DNA of 64,000 bases from Salinimicrobium sp050750585 (GCF_050750585.1 NZ_JBOJLM010000001.1:124001-188000), one strand, 5' to 3'. Numbered from the stretch's first letter, positions 1-8,983 are shown. The notes: generated by a model not told the origin, from the letters alone. Numbers and translations are program-made.

Positions 1-54
1 TATTGCAGCGAAATTTAATAAAAAGTAATGGATTTGCAGCTTTATCACTGCAGC

Positions 55-549
55 TTAGTTTGCTCTTAATTTAGTGATCAATTCGCGATCAAAATCCTCT
101 TTTAGAGAGGTTAGGGAATCTACATGTTCATTGGGTACAGCAATTGACAGCACATAGTGTTTTACTTTCCATGTGTCACCTTCTTTTACTGCGACCCCGC
201 TCCCGCGGCAAATACCCATTTGTGTATCCAGTAGCTCGTCAAACCAGGCTATTTTGGCATCTTCGGCGAAGAAAACATTCCGTTCCAGGGTGCTAAAGCT
301 CCAGGCTGTGCCACGGTCAAAATATGGTTTGGCCCATTCCATGAATTCCTGTTTGTTCCAGTTCTCGGTAGGATCGGTGCCTATAAAGACAGATTCTTCA
401 GCCATTAAACTGAAATAATCTTCATAGTTGGCTTCGGCAGCAGCTTTATGCCATTGTTCGAGAAGATTGTTCACGTTGCTCTTTTCGGACTGCCCAAAGG
501 CAAAGCTTCCGAAGAAAAACAGGAGTGTCAAAAAAGGTGTTTTTTGCAT
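55..549 (-). CDS. Secreted SnoaL/NTF2-like protein
   Basis: The 164-residue product begins with a clear signal peptide (hydrophobic stretch at about 4-16, ending AFGQ near residue 20), so it is exported. The mature part has the pattern of the SnoaL/DUF4440 branch of the NTF2-like fold: an early helix with LLEQWHKAAAEANYEDYFSLM, then VFIGTDPTENW and a C-terminal sheet. In this fold such proteins act as small-ligand binding pockets or as enzymes; no catalytic set can be assigned here. It lies 64 bp downstream of the larger secreted protein on the same strand and may be cotranscribed with it. Function is unknown. The start is the ATG directly before the signal peptide. Confidence 0.75.
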   Translation of the reverse strand: MQKTPFLTLLFFFGSFAFGQSEKSNVNNLLEQWHKAAAEANYEDYFSLMAEESVFIGTDPTENWNKQEFMEWAKPYFDRGTAWSFSTLERNVFFAEDAKIAWFDELLDTQMGICRGSGVAVKEGDTWKVKHYVLSIAVPNEHVDSLTSLKEDFDRELITKLRAN

Positions 550-613
550 AGGTTTTTATAGTTTATAGTCTTTAGTGGGTAAACGGGATAAAAATTGATA
601 AATAATTAAGTTC

Positions 614-2128
614 TTATAAATTTTCCTTTTCGGTATCGAGTGCCACAAAGTTTTTAATCGCTTTATTGGGTTCAATGATGTTATACCCGCTCCAGAAATC
701 TGGGTTGTATGTTTTAAAGGTTTTATACTCAAAATCATCGGTGGCAGAAATATTATCGAGGCTTCCGGGAGCCATACCTTCGGTTTGATATACTACCAGC
801 TGTAGCTTCACGATTTCGCTCACCCTAAGATCAAGATCAAGATCGAGTTCATTTTGTTTGCGGCGGCCTTTAACGTGTTTGTTTTTCTCAATAATGGTTA
901 GTGGCCGCTTAATTCCCACGGTCTCCCCGGTTTCGCGCTCCAGGTAACTCAGGTTGTATTTTCCGGCTTCGTCTTTTACAAAGATCATCTTGCCGCGGTA
1001 AACATCATCGGCAGTACTAATTCCGAAGAGACGGAATTTCTTTAATGGCTTCACATTTTCGTACTCCAAACGATGTACTCCATAATCCAGCGTATTGACG
1101 TACATCCTGCCTTTAAAATCGGCTCCTCTTTTTGGTTCAAAATCTATGACGTACACGGTGTAATTGTCAATATACGCGTAGCCGTTGAGGTTGTATTTGT
1201 ACTTGTTCGACTTGTCAAAAAGGTTAAAAGTAATGTCCTCTTTCCAAAACATACCGTTCATAAGCCTTTTCACATTAGCACCTGAACTCTCCTGTAGATA
1301 CTTTCTGCTTTTAACCCTGGCCTTTTCTTTTTCTTCGGGAGTTTTTTCTTCCTTTTTTTCGGATACTACCAGTCCTTCTTTCAACTCATCTTCATCTACC
1401 TTAAACCCTATGATCCCCGATTTTATCTTCAGGTAAGAACGTTCTTTTAAGGTGTTCATGAAGAGCGTGTTAAAATTTTCTGTAATCTCCTCCAGGTTTT
1501 TCATGCTCTGCGGATTGTAGAGGTTTGCCGCTTTAATGATGTTGACCTTCTGGGTGTCATAGTTCCCGTACATGTCGGCCAAAACTTCTTTATACGAATC
1601 GGAAACTTTAGGGATTTTTGCAGAGATCTCGTCCATGAGGTCCTGATCAATCCCTTCAATCGTGCTTTTATCAACCTCCATATTAAACCGGCGCACGTAG
1701 CTGGTGCCCGATTGTCTTAAAAAGATCCTCTTTTTGCTGTTTTCAAAGTTGTAGTTGTTATTAACCTCTTCTTTGACTTTTTCGATAATTTCTTTTGCTG
1801 AAAGGTTCTTGTTAGAAAGAAAGACTTCGCCCAGTTCAATAGATGCGGACTTCAGATAAATAATTCCTTCGGAAATTTCAGCGGGGGCAATTTCCAGGAG
1901 TTCGTATCCCAGAGAGGAGATCTTCACTATTTCGGGAAGTTTATCTTCTTCGGCATTATAGCTGAAGTAGCCTTCTTCATTGGTGACGAGTCCGCGGTTT
2001 TCACCAAAAACAACATTCGCGTAAGGTATAGGTTGTTTAGTGCCAGCATCAAGCACCCTGGCTTTGATTTCCTGGGCCTGAACAAACGCAGCCTGGAGAA
2101 ACAGAAAAAATATCAGGAAGAATTTCAT
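614..2128 (-). CDS. Secreted protein with carboxypeptidase-like regulatory domain
   Basis: The product has about 504 residues. I place the start at the ATG before MKFFLIFFLFLQAAFVQAQ, a typical signal peptide; the open frame extends 24 codons further upstream without a signal-like sequence. The first 80 mature residues fit the CarboxypepD_reg-like beta-sandwich common in Bacteroidetes outer-membrane proteins (ARVLDAGTKQPIPYANVVF, then EGYFSY). The remaining 400 residues are rich in charged residues and beta pattern, resembling the DUF5686-type family, but I cannot assign a function. It is divergent from the oxidoreductase operon that starts at 2267. It probably sits in the periplasm or at the outer membrane. 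Confidence 0.7.
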   Translation of the reverse strand: MKFFLIFFLFLQAAFVQAQEIKARVLDAGTKQPIPYANVVFGENRGLVTNEEGYFSYNAEEDKLPEIVKISSLGYELLEIAPAEISEGIIYLKSASIELGEVFLSNKNLSAKEIIEKVKEEVNNNYNFENSKKRIFLRQSGTSYVRRFNMEVDKSTIEGIDQDLMDEISAKIPKVSDSYKEVLADMYGNYDTQKVNIIKAANLYNPQSMKNLEEITENFNTLFMNTLKERSYLKIKSGIIGFKVDEDELKEGLVVSEKKEEKTPEEKEKARVKSRKYLQESSGANVKRLMNGMFWKEDITFNLFDKSNKYKYNLNGYAYIDNYTVYVIDFEPKRGADFKGRMYVNTLDYGVHRLEYENVKPLKKFRLFGISTADDVYRGKMIFVKDEAGKYNLSYLERETGETVGIKRPLTIIEKNKHVKGRRKQNELDLDLDLRVSEIVKLQLVVYQTEGMAPGSLDNISATDDFEYKTFKTYNPDFWSGYNIIEPNKAIKNFVALDTEKENL

Positions 2129-2266
2129 TGAGAATGTTTTGTTTATAGACGGCATTCCGAAGCAATTGTTACAAAATTTAAGAGAAGTAAGGATTAACAA
2201 AATACTAACTTAAAACAATTGGCAGGAGGATGAGTGGTTATTAACTTTATTAAAAAGACCTTTTCT

Positions 2267-3772
2267 ATGACACGATCTATCTGGAAATCAACCGCTCCAA
2301 AGAGAAATTTTCCCCGCTTAAATGAACATATTAATACTGAGATAGCGATTATTGGTGGAGGTATCACGGGAATTACAACTGCATACCTTTTGGCAAAATC
2401 GGGTAAAAAGGTAGTACTTCTTGAAGCCGGTACTATAAGTGGCGGGACCACAGGCGACTCTACAGGGAATCTCTACGCCATGGTAGATAAGCGCCTGCAT
2501 CACATTCAAAGCAAATGGAATGAAGATACAGCTTCAAAAGTGGCACAATCACGGGGGCAGGCAGTAAACCTGGTGGAGGAACTAGTGAATAAATACCAGA
2601 TAGATTGCAGTTTTAAACGCGTGCCGTGGTATCTATTTAGCGAGACAGAAAAGAAAGACGAGACCATAGAGAAGGAGATCAAAGCTGCAGCTCATTACGG
2701 GTTGCCGGTAGAAGAAGTACAAAACTTGCCCATACCTGTAAAAGTAAGTAAAGCGATAAAGGTAGAGGGGCAGGCCCAGTTTAATCCTGCTGCGTTTGTG
2801 AGGGGGCTTGCCGAAAGTATTGACAGTGCAAATTGCAGGATCTTTGAAAATTCGGAGGTTCACCACATCGAAAAGGAGGAAGATCTTGTACTTTCAACCG
2901 ATAGCGGTAAAGTAACTGCCAAAAAGGTCATTTTAGCCACCCATACTCCCAAGGGGATCTATGGCTTGCAAACCGCACTTTATCCTTACCGGGAATATGC
3001 AATTGCAGCTAAATTAAACTCAGGTGATTTTCCCGATGGCATTTACTGGGATACAGAGGCCGACTTTCATACTTCAATGCGCACCTACAGCAAAGGAGAA
3101 GATAATTATGTGCTGGTGTTAGGAGGCCACCACAAAGTTGGCCAGGAAGATGATTACAGCCGTTTCTTCAGAAAGCTCGAACAGAATGCCAGAAGACATT
3201 TTGATGTAGCTTCAATAGATTTTGAGTGGAGCGCACAGCATTACAAACCTGCAGATGGATTGCCCTATATAGGTGAAAGTTCTGATGATAATATTTTCGT
3301 TGCCACAGGTTTCTCTACTGACGGATTAACTTATGGGGTGCTTTCGGCTATGATCTTAAATGACCAGCTTAATGACCGGGAAAATGAGTGGAGTGATCTC
3401 TATAAAGCATCCAGGTTCACCCCTGTAAAGTCGGCAAAGAATTTCATCAAGGAAAACCTCAATGTTGCCAAACAATACATTAAGGATCTGCCTGGAAAAG
3501 CCGAAGCCGGTTCATTTGATGAAATTGCTGCCGGCCAGGGAAAGGTAGTGGAAGTAGAGAATGAAAAATGGGCAGTTTTTAAGGATGAAAAGGGACAGGT
3601 ACACTGCCAGTCGGCTGTTTGTACCCATATGGATTGTATAGTAGACTGGAACGATGCCGAGAAAAGCTGGGATTGCCCCTGCCATGGGAGCAGGTTCAAG
3701 GCTACGGGAGAAGTGATTGAAGGTCCTGCCTTTTCACCGCTGGACAAGAGAAGTATGAATCCTAAAAAGTAA
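2267..3772 (+). CDS. FAD-dependent oxidoreductase fused to a Rieske [2Fe-2S] domain
   Basis: This 501-residue protein has two domains. The N-terminal 370 residues are a DAO/glycine-oxidase type flavoprotein: the dinucleotide-binding motif IIGGGITG at about 30-37 and the later GxxxDG-like block ATGFSTDGLTYG near 350. The C-terminal 100 residues are a Rieske ferredoxin domain with CTH (about 452-454) and CPCHGS (about 470-475), supplying the two Cys and two His cluster ligands. No signal peptide or membrane segment is seen, so the protein is probably cytoplasmic. Fusions of this kind are known in bacteria, but the substrate is not. I chose the ATG at 2267 over the GTG at 2234 because it begins the conserved N-terminus. 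It is the first gene of a five-gene operon; the next gene starts 6 bp after its stop. Confidence 0.85.
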   Translation: MTRSIWKSTAPKRNFPRLNEHINTEIAIIGGGITGITTAYLLAKSGKKVVLLEAGTISGGTTGDSTGNLYAMVDKRLHHIQSKWNEDTASKVAQSRGQAVNLVEELVNKYQIDCSFKRVPWYLFSETEKKDETIEKEIKAAAHYGLPVEEVQNLPIPVKVSKAIKVEGQAQFNPAAFVRGLAESIDSANCRIFENSEVHHIEKEEDLVLSTDSGKVTAKKVILATHTPKGIYGLQTALYPYREYAIAAKLNSGDFPDGIYWDTEADFHTSMRTYSKGEDNYVLVLGGHHKVGQEDDYSRFFRKLEQNARRHFDVASIDFEWSAQHYKPADGLPYIGESSDDNIFVATGFSTDGLTYGVLSAMILNDQLNDRENEWSDLYKASRFTPVKSAKNFIKENLNVAKQYIKDLPGKAEAGSFDEIAAGQGKVVEVENEKWAVFKDEKGQVHCQSAVCTHMDCIVDWNDAEKSWDCPCHGSRFKATGEVIEGPAFSPLDKRSMNPKK

Positions 3773-3778
3773 TTTGAG

Positions 3779-4120
3779 ATGGTCATTACCGCTGTTATCT
3801 TAATTGGGATTGCTGTTTTTTTAGGTGCATATCTGCTTAGTTACGTACTTCAGCAAAAAATACCTCCAAAGGGAATAGCCATAGCACATGGTACTGCTGC
3901 AGTTTTAGGAATAATAGTACTGCTCATCTTTGCGCTCACCACCCAGCAGCATCACAAGCACTGGGACAGCCTGATGATTTTTGCCATTGCTGCTGTGGTT
4001 GGGCTCTATCTTTTTTCGAGAGATCTAAGGCATAAAGCTGTTCCCAAATGGCTGGCCTTAATACACGGAGCCGTAGGCCTTGGAGGCCTGGCCTGGATAC
4101 TAATTCATGTACTGCATTAA
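3779..4120 (+). CDS. Small four-helix membrane protein with an internal duplication
   Basis: The 113-residue product is almost entirely hydrophobic, with helices at about 2-22, 32-55, 64-80 and 90-111. The two halves resemble each other: PPKGIAIAHGTAAVLGIIVL in the first and VPKWLALIHGAVGLGGLAWI in the second, each with a conserved His-Gly inside the membrane. A His-rich loop (QQHHKHW) joins the halves. Membrane histidines of this kind can bind heme or metal, but that is inference. I do not recognise the family. It is placed between the Rieske oxidoreductase and the DUF4396-type protein with gaps of 6 and 13 bp, so it is almost certainly part of the same operon and function. Confidence 0.75.
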   Translation: MVITAVILIGIAVFLGAYLLSYVLQQKIPPKGIAIAHGTAAVLGIIVLLIFALTTQQHHKHWDSLMIFAIAAVVGLYLFSRDLRHKAVPKWLALIHGAVGLGGLAWILIHVLH

Positions 4121-4133
4121 AAAATATTGATCA

Positions 4134-5744
4134 ATGATACGTTGGACCTATCCTGTTTTCGCTCTTTTTATTCTTCTTATACTTAGCTTCGGAATCCTCC
4201 TGACTATCAAGGAGGGCGTAGAAGTGGCCGGGCTTGTTGAGCTGCATCACAATCCGGAGGAGAGCAGGCTTACCATGCATCTTAAAAATACTACTTATCT
4301 AAACGGAAGTGCTTCTGATGTTTTTTCGCAACTACAAGAGAGCATTCAGTATGAAGAGGCAAGATCGGCCGTATTTGTTCCTACGCAGCAAAACTGGAGG
4401 GAATTTGTAAAACAGAGTATTAAGGTTGATCCGGAGGTAAATCACGTGATAGTAATTTCGGCTGAAGAACAGGGGGCACTGCAGCAGGCTCTTCCGGCGA
4501 TCTTTTATGCGAAGTACAATAACTCCCCGCTTTTGTTTGCTGATGAAATTGCAAATAACCGTAATCGGCTGCAGGGTAAAAAGATCTTTGCCGTAGGCAC
4601 AGGAAGTTTTGAACAGCTGCAGGGACTGGAAAATGTGGTTAAGATTACCGCTCCAACTCCGGCAGAACTGGCTGTGAAACTGGCGAAATACCGGGATGAG
4701 GAAACAGAATTTGGCTGGGGGAGAGATCACGGCCGGCGCAATGGATATTTCCACTACGTGGTAACCACACCTTCCGAAGCTTTGAGCGGCCTGGCAGCTT
4801 TACCGCTGGCTAAATCTAATGCTGCAGCGGTCTTGTATGCCGGTGAAGATGGCGGCCTGCCCGCAATAACTGATTCTTACATCTGGTCGCAGCGTGCCGA
4901 TTGGTTCACCACTCCTTCCGAAGGTCCTTTTCGCCATTTTTGGGTGGTCACGGGGCAAATGAGCTATAAAGCTCTTGGGCGGTTAGACTTTTCGGTAGAA
5001 AAAGCACCGTATGCCGACATGGGTGCGGTAGCGCTTGGTCCCATGGAAGCCATAGTTATAATTTTTATGGCCCTGGGAATTGCAGGAGCAATTTTCATTC
5101 TAATCCATTCCTCTTACACCCTGCCGGGGGTGATGTCACCAATAAAGATCGCCTGGACCCTGGGTGCAGCTCTCTTGCCAATTTTGGGGGTAATACTATA
5201 TTTTAATGCCTACCGCCGCCCAGTTTATTTTGAAGGAATGATGACCCGCTGGTTAAGACCGCCGGGAATTCAGGCTGCTTCAGCTACGATGATGGGCTTT
5301 GGGTATGGAGCTCCCTCCATGATTGCCGTGGCTTACCTTTTCGCTTATTTTGGCTTTCCCATATTTTTTTCTGAAGGAATAAATGAGACCCTCTTTTGGG
5401 CAGGAGCAGGAATGCCTATCATGATGTTCGGGATGTACCTGGGAGCCTTGCTGCTTGTGATATTTCTCGTGCAGTATCCCATGAAGAATGCTATGATGGA
5501 GCTCAAGGATGGCATGCTGCTATGGAAGGGGTTAAAAGTGGCATTTTTGAGTATGACTGCCGTGAGTTTGGGCATGATGACCATGAGCTGGTGGATGATG
5601 ATGGTACACATCCCCATGATGCCCAAAGAAGATGACATCTTGTGGTTTGGAACTATGTGGATTGCTTCCTTTTTAGGATTCCTGGTAGCCTGGCCTTTAA
5701 ACTCTCTAATGATAAGAAACAATATTAAACATGGTAATCGCTAG
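4134..5744 (+). CDS. Membrane protein: extracytoplasmic CW_binding_2-like domain plus Met-rich DUF4396-like domain
   Basis: The product has 536 residues. One N-terminal helix (about 5-25) precedes a soluble region of about 270 residues with the alternating strand-helix look of cell-wall-binding repeat 2 proteins (VNHVIVISAEE, GKKIFAVGTG, AAVLYAGEDGG, HFWVVTG). From about 305 there are roughly six membrane helices. The last 90 residues resemble DUF4396, with a very Met-rich helix and loop at 481-497 (MMTMSWWMMMVHIPMMP). Methionine clusters of this kind are common in copper(I) proteins, but no metal role is proven. The gene overlaps the next by 14 bp, which argues for coupled translation. The soluble part resembles the next gene's product, including FGWGRDHGRRNGY against FGWGIAQAGHNY. 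Confidence 0.75.
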   Translation: MIRWTYPVFALFILLILSFGILLTIKEGVEVAGLVELHHNPEESRLTMHLKNTTYLNGSASDVFSQLQESIQYEEARSAVFVPTQQNWREFVKQSIKVDPEVNHVIVISAEEQGALQQALPAIFYAKYNNSPLLFADEIANNRNRLQGKKIFAVGTGSFEQLQGLENVVKITAPTPAELAVKLAKYRDEETEFGWGRDHGRRNGYFHYVVTTPSEALSGLAALPLAKSNAAAVLYAGEDGGLPAITDSYIWSQRADWFTTPSEGPFRHFWVVTGQMSYKALGRLDFSVEKAPYADMGAVALGPMEAIVIIFMALGIAGAIFILIHSSYTLPGVMSPIKIAWTLGAALLPILGVILYFNAYRRPVYFEGMMTRWLRPPGIQAASATMMGFGYGAPSMIAVAYLFAYFGFPIFFSEGINETLFWAGAGMPIMMFGMYLGALLLVIFLVQYPMKNAMMELKDGMLLWKGLKVAFLSMTAVSLGMMTMSWWMMMVHIPMMPKEDDILWFGTMWIASFLGFLVAWPLNSLMIRNNIKHGNR

Positions 5745-6975
5745 AAATACAATTTTGATCGCCTTTATTTCGATTTTTATTTTCTCCTGCGGAAAATCTG
5801 AAGGTCCGCCGGTAGAGGCTGCTTTTCCCTTACAGGAAGAGGCCAGTGTAACAGCGTACACGGTAAGGCTGCCGGGTAATGATCCCGAAACTCAGGCTAT
5901 CATTTTATCTCAGACGGTGTATGCAGCGACAAGGGAAGATAATGCCGTGGGAGCTATTATTTTGGTGCCACAAGATGAAAAAATGGCTTTTACTGCTATG
6001 CACAGGGTGACCCATATGCCTGTTAATGCCCCTATGCTATATCTTGATGGCAATAGAAAAATATCTGACGCCACTTTTGAAGAGATGAAGCGTCTCAAAC
6101 CCGACGGGGTGATGCCCGATGGCAGAAACCAGGTTTATGCAGTAAACGTGCCGCCAGCTGAAGTTGAGCGGATAAGAAAAGAACTTAACTATAAAGTGCG
6201 GACCTTTAATGAAGAAGATCCCATTCTTCTGGCCGAATTGCTCGACAGGTGGCAGGCAGCCCTAAAATCAGATCATCCCGATGAAGTGGTGATCTCGGCT
6301 ATTGATCATGAAGATGGTATTAAACACGGAATGGGCGCTATGGGATGGAATGCCCATATGGGTAAGGGTTTTGCATGGGTGTATAAAGACAGTATTCCCG
6401 CAGCTACAAAAGAGATCCTCAAAAGAAGGTATGGAGATCATGGTGCTTATATGTATGTAACAGGAAATCCAGATATCATTTCAGCTAAGGTGGTAAAGGA
6501 ACTGGGGCGTTATGGCCTGGTTCGCCGAATTACAGGGGCAAATGTTTTTGCTTCAAACACTGTTAATGCCGGATACAAAGACTACGGAAGGAATTTTGGC
6601 TGGGGCTGGGATTGGGCAGCTCGCGATTTTGGTTGGGGAATTGCCCAGGCAGGTCACAACTACATCTTTTCAAGCGCTGAAAATGTGTTGGGAACCATTC
6701 CTGCTGCTGTATTGGGACATATGGGTAAACACGGCCCCATCCTGCTGGTAGAAGAGGATAGCCTGCCGGGAGCAGTGAAGAGTTACCTGGAGATGGTGAA
6801 ACCTTTTCAAACAAATCCGCAGGAGACCATTCTTAATTTTGGATGGATTATAGGAGATGAGCAAATATTAACGAGAGAGGTGCAAATGGAAATAGATTAT
6901 TACCTGTCTCCATTCCCTCTGCGGGAAACACAGGAAACGCTTACCGACAGTACTAACGCAAATCTTGAACAATGA
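5731..6975 (+). CDS. Lipoprotein with CW_binding_2-like repeats
   Basis: The 414-residue product starts with a lipoprotein signal peptide (IFIFSCGKS, lipid-modified Cys at residue 20), so it is anchored in a membrane outside the cytoplasm. The body has at least two Rossmann-like repeat units (NAVGAIILVPQDE with APMLYLDGN; then PDEVVISAIDHE, YMYVTGNPDI and GPILLVEEDS), as in cell-wall-binding repeat 2 proteins. A Trp/Gly-rich stretch, NFGWGWDWAARDFGWGI at about 290-306, is unusual. The region after it resembles the soluble domain of the preceding membrane protein, so the two probably arose by duplication. It overlaps the previous gene by 14 bp and the next by 4 bp. Its ligand is unknown. Confidence 0.78.
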   Translation: MVIARNTILIAFISIFIFSCGKSEGPPVEAAFPLQEEASVTAYTVRLPGNDPETQAIILSQTVYAATREDNAVGAIILVPQDEKMAFTAMHRVTHMPVNAPMLYLDGNRKISDATFEEMKRLKPDGVMPDGRNQVYAVNVPPAEVERIRKELNYKVRTFNEEDPILLAELLDRWQAALKSDHPDEVVISAIDHEDGIKHGMGAMGWNAHMGKGFAWVYKDSIPAATKEILKRRYGDHGAYMYVTGNPDIISAKVVKELGRYGLVRRITGANVFASNTVNAGYKDYGRNFGWGWDWAARDFGWGIAQAGHNYIFSSAENVLGTIPAAVLGHMGKHGPILLVEEDSLPGAVKSYLEMVKPFQTNPQETILNFGWIIGDEQILTREVQMEIDYYLSPFPLRETQETLTDSTNANLEQ

Positions 6976-7292
6976 AAGAGACAAAAAAGAGAGAAGAAGA
7001 TCTCAAAGCAGGATACGCCAATGACGGGCCGCAGGCAGTAATCTATCGTCCTGTAATTCTGTATGCCGCTTTACTTGGAGCTTTGATATTTGGTATTGCC
7101 CTGGCAATTGCAGGGTATCTTATTGCAGAAGGAACCTGGGCTATCGTAGACCTGGGGCAGATATCTGCCCCGTTTTCGGGAACTACAGCTGTTACTTTTG
7201 GAGGAGTAGGGGTTGCATTAGGTGGACTAATAGGAGGGCTTTACGGTCTTTCAAAAATGCTTAAAGACCAGAAGAAAAGCCATAAGTATTAA
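6972..7292 (+). CDS. Small membrane protein, last gene of the Rieske/DUF4396 operon
   Basis: This 106-residue protein has a charged N-terminal tail of about 30 residues (rich in Lys and Glu), then a helix at about 33-53 and a Gly-rich second helix at about 74-94 (FGGVGVALGGLIGGLYGL), ending in a basic tail. Both ends are therefore probably cytoplasmic. Its ATG overlaps the stop of the lipoprotein gene by 4 bp (ATGA), so translation is likely coupled. I do not recognise the family; it may be an accessory subunit of the membrane complex encoded by this operon. It meets the next gene tail to tail with a 23-bp gap and no clear terminator hairpin. Confidence 0.7.
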   Translation: MKETKKREEDLKAGYANDGPQAVIYRPVILYAALLGALIFGIALAIAGYLIAEGTWAIVDLGQISAPFSGTTAVTFGGVGVALGGLIGGLYGLSKMLKDQKKSHKY

Positions 7293-7315
7293 GTCCTCGG
7301 TATACTAAAGGATTC

Positions 7316-7891
7316 TTATATTCCGCTATCTCTAAACAGGGGTATGGTTCCGGTGCTGTCGGGTTCCAGGGGCTCTTGAAATTCCCGGTCGAGTTCCGTT
7401 TCAAAGTTTTCGGGGGTCTTCAGGAAAAGTTCGTTGAGCTGCAACTTAAAATTATCAAATTCGGTGATCATATCTTCGGCAAGATCAAGTATTTCGTCGG
7501 GGTTCTTTTGTTTTTTATTTGAAAGTTGGTGAAGTAACTGCGCTTTGGTATAAAGAACATTGGCACGGGCTTCAACCGCTGTGCTTTTTAAGGAATCAGG
7601 AATAGTGGTACGCAGGTTTTCCATGATCTGTACAAGATTATTTGCCGAGCTGAGTATTTCCTGTCCGGTACTGTTTTCCAAATTCTGAATTTCGTTCTGT
7701 GCAGTGGCATATGCGAGCCACTCTCCGGCAACCTCCCGGGCTTCGGGTAAAAGATTTACCGAGCGGGTAGTGTTTACTTCCAAAGGATCTAAAAATGATT
7801 TTTCAGAATTAATCGGAGAAACCGGTTTTTCCTGTTTTTCTCCGCAGGAAAAGAAGGAGACCAAACTCACTAATAGAACAATTTTTCTCAT
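7316..7891 (-). CDS. Hypothetical lipoprotein
   Basis: The 191-residue product has a lipoprotein signal (SLVSFFSCGEKQEK, Cys at about 16). The mature protein is mostly helical with heptad-like stretches (about 60-165), for example LSSANNLVQIMENLRTTIPDSLK and ILDLAEDMITEFDNFKLQLNELF, and ends in an acidic Pro-rich tail. No known family is recognised. It is convergent with the Rieske/DUF4396 operon and shares no obvious promoter with its other neighbour, so its job cannot be inferred from context. Confidence 0.7.
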   Translation of the reverse strand: MRKIVLLVSLVSFFSCGEKQEKPVSPINSEKSFLDPLEVNTTRSVNLLPEAREVAGEWLAYATAQNEIQNLENSTGQEILSSANNLVQIMENLRTTIPDSLKSTAVEARANVLYTKAQLLHQLSNKKQKNPDEILDLAEDMITEFDNFKLQLNELFLKTPENFETELDREFQEPLEPDSTGTIPLFRDSGI

Positions 7892-7990
7892 TTTCTAAAG
7901 ATATGCTTTTCGTGCAGTTTTTTTAAGTCATTATATCCAAAATGGCCCATGATTTAGCACCAGGGAATTTCTCATCTTTCCTGAATTGAA

Positions 7991-7998
7991 TATCTTTG
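7991..7998 (+). promoter_or_regulatory. Bacteroidetes -7 promoter box for tdh
   Basis: TATCTTTG matches the TAnnTTTG box. A TTTC at 7968-7971, 19 bp upstream, is a near match to the -33 TTTG element. The box is 25 bp before the start codon. Confidence 0.6.
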
Positions 7999-8023
7999 CT
8001 TCTACTTAAAAAAAGAAACTTTT

Positions 8024-8977
8024 ATGGCTTCAAAGATATTGATAATTGGTGCTTGCGGGCAAATAGGAACCGAACTTACTATGGCCCTGCGGGAAAAACA
8101 GGGGAAAGAGAATATAATTGCCTGTGATATTAGGGAAGGAAGCAAAGAGCTGATGGCTTCGGGCCCTTTTGAGATAGCCGATGCTACCAACTATCATCAA
8201 ATTGAGGATCTTGTTATTCAATATGAAATAGATGAAGTATATCTTATGGCAGCAATGCTAAGTGCTACAGCCGAAAAGTTCCCCATGAAAGGCTGGGCAT
8301 TGAATATGGATTCTTTGTTTCACGTTCTTAACCTTGCAAAAGATGGAAAAGTGAGCAAAGTTTTTTGGCCGTCAAGTATTGCCGTCTTTGGGCCTACCAC
8401 GCCCAAACAAAATACTCCTCAAACCACTATTATGGAGCCAACCACGGTTTATGGAATAAGCAAACAGGCTGGGGAGCGCTGGTGTGAATATTATCACAGG
8501 AAATTTGGAGTTGATGTAAGAAGTATCCGTTATCCTGGGTTGATTAGTTATAAGACACTGCCCGGCGGTGGTACTACAGATTATGCTGTAGAGATTTACC
8601 ATGAGGCCCTGAAAACCGAAAAATACACCTCTTTCCTAAAAGAGGATACCGAGCTGCCTATGATGTTTATGGATGATGCTATTAGAGCCACTATTTCTTT
8701 AATGGAAGCACCGGCTGAGAAAGTGAAAATAAGATCTTCTTACAATCTTTCTGCTCTTAACTTCACCCCAGAGACACTTGCTGCTTCAATACAAAAACAT
8801 ATTCCTGATTTTGAAATTTCTTACGATCCCGATTTTAGACAGGCAATAGCCGATTCGTGGCCATCAAGCATTGATGATTCTGCTGCCCGCGAAGACTGGG
8901 GCTGGAGGCATGAATTTGACCTGGAGAAAATGACTTCCCAAATGCTGGAAGGAATCAAGGAAGTACATCATGTATAA
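8024..8977 (+). CDS. L-threonine 3-dehydrogenase, SDR/epimerase type
   Basis: The 317-residue product is a short-chain dehydrogenase of the extended NAD(P)-epimerase type. It has the NAD-binding GACGQIG (about 9-15) and the catalytic YGISK (about 143-147), with the upstream Ser in WPSSIAVFG. Sequence and length fit the NAD-dependent L-threonine dehydrogenase of the UDP-galactose-epimerase-like class found in Flavobacteria (threonine to 2-amino-3-ketobutyrate, first step of threonine breakdown to glycine). This differs from the zinc-dependent Tdh of E. coli. No kbl-type ligase gene lies next to it. A -7 box and a strong terminator make it a single-gene unit. Confidence 0.85.
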   Translation: MASKILIIGACGQIGTELTMALREKQGKENIIACDIREGSKELMASGPFEIADATNYHQIEDLVIQYEIDEVYLMAAMLSATAEKFPMKGWALNMDSLFHVLNLAKDGKVSKVFWPSSIAVFGPTTPKQNTPQTTIMEPTTVYGISKQAGERWCEYYHRKFGVDVRSIRYPGLISYKTLPGGGTTDYAVEIYHEALKTEKYTSFLKEDTELPMMFMDDAIRATISLMEAPAEKVKIRSSYNLSALNFTPETLAASIQKHIPDFEISYDPDFRQAIADSWPSSIDDSAAREDWGWRHEFDLEKMTSQMLEGIKEVHHV

Positions 8978-8983
8978 ACCAAA

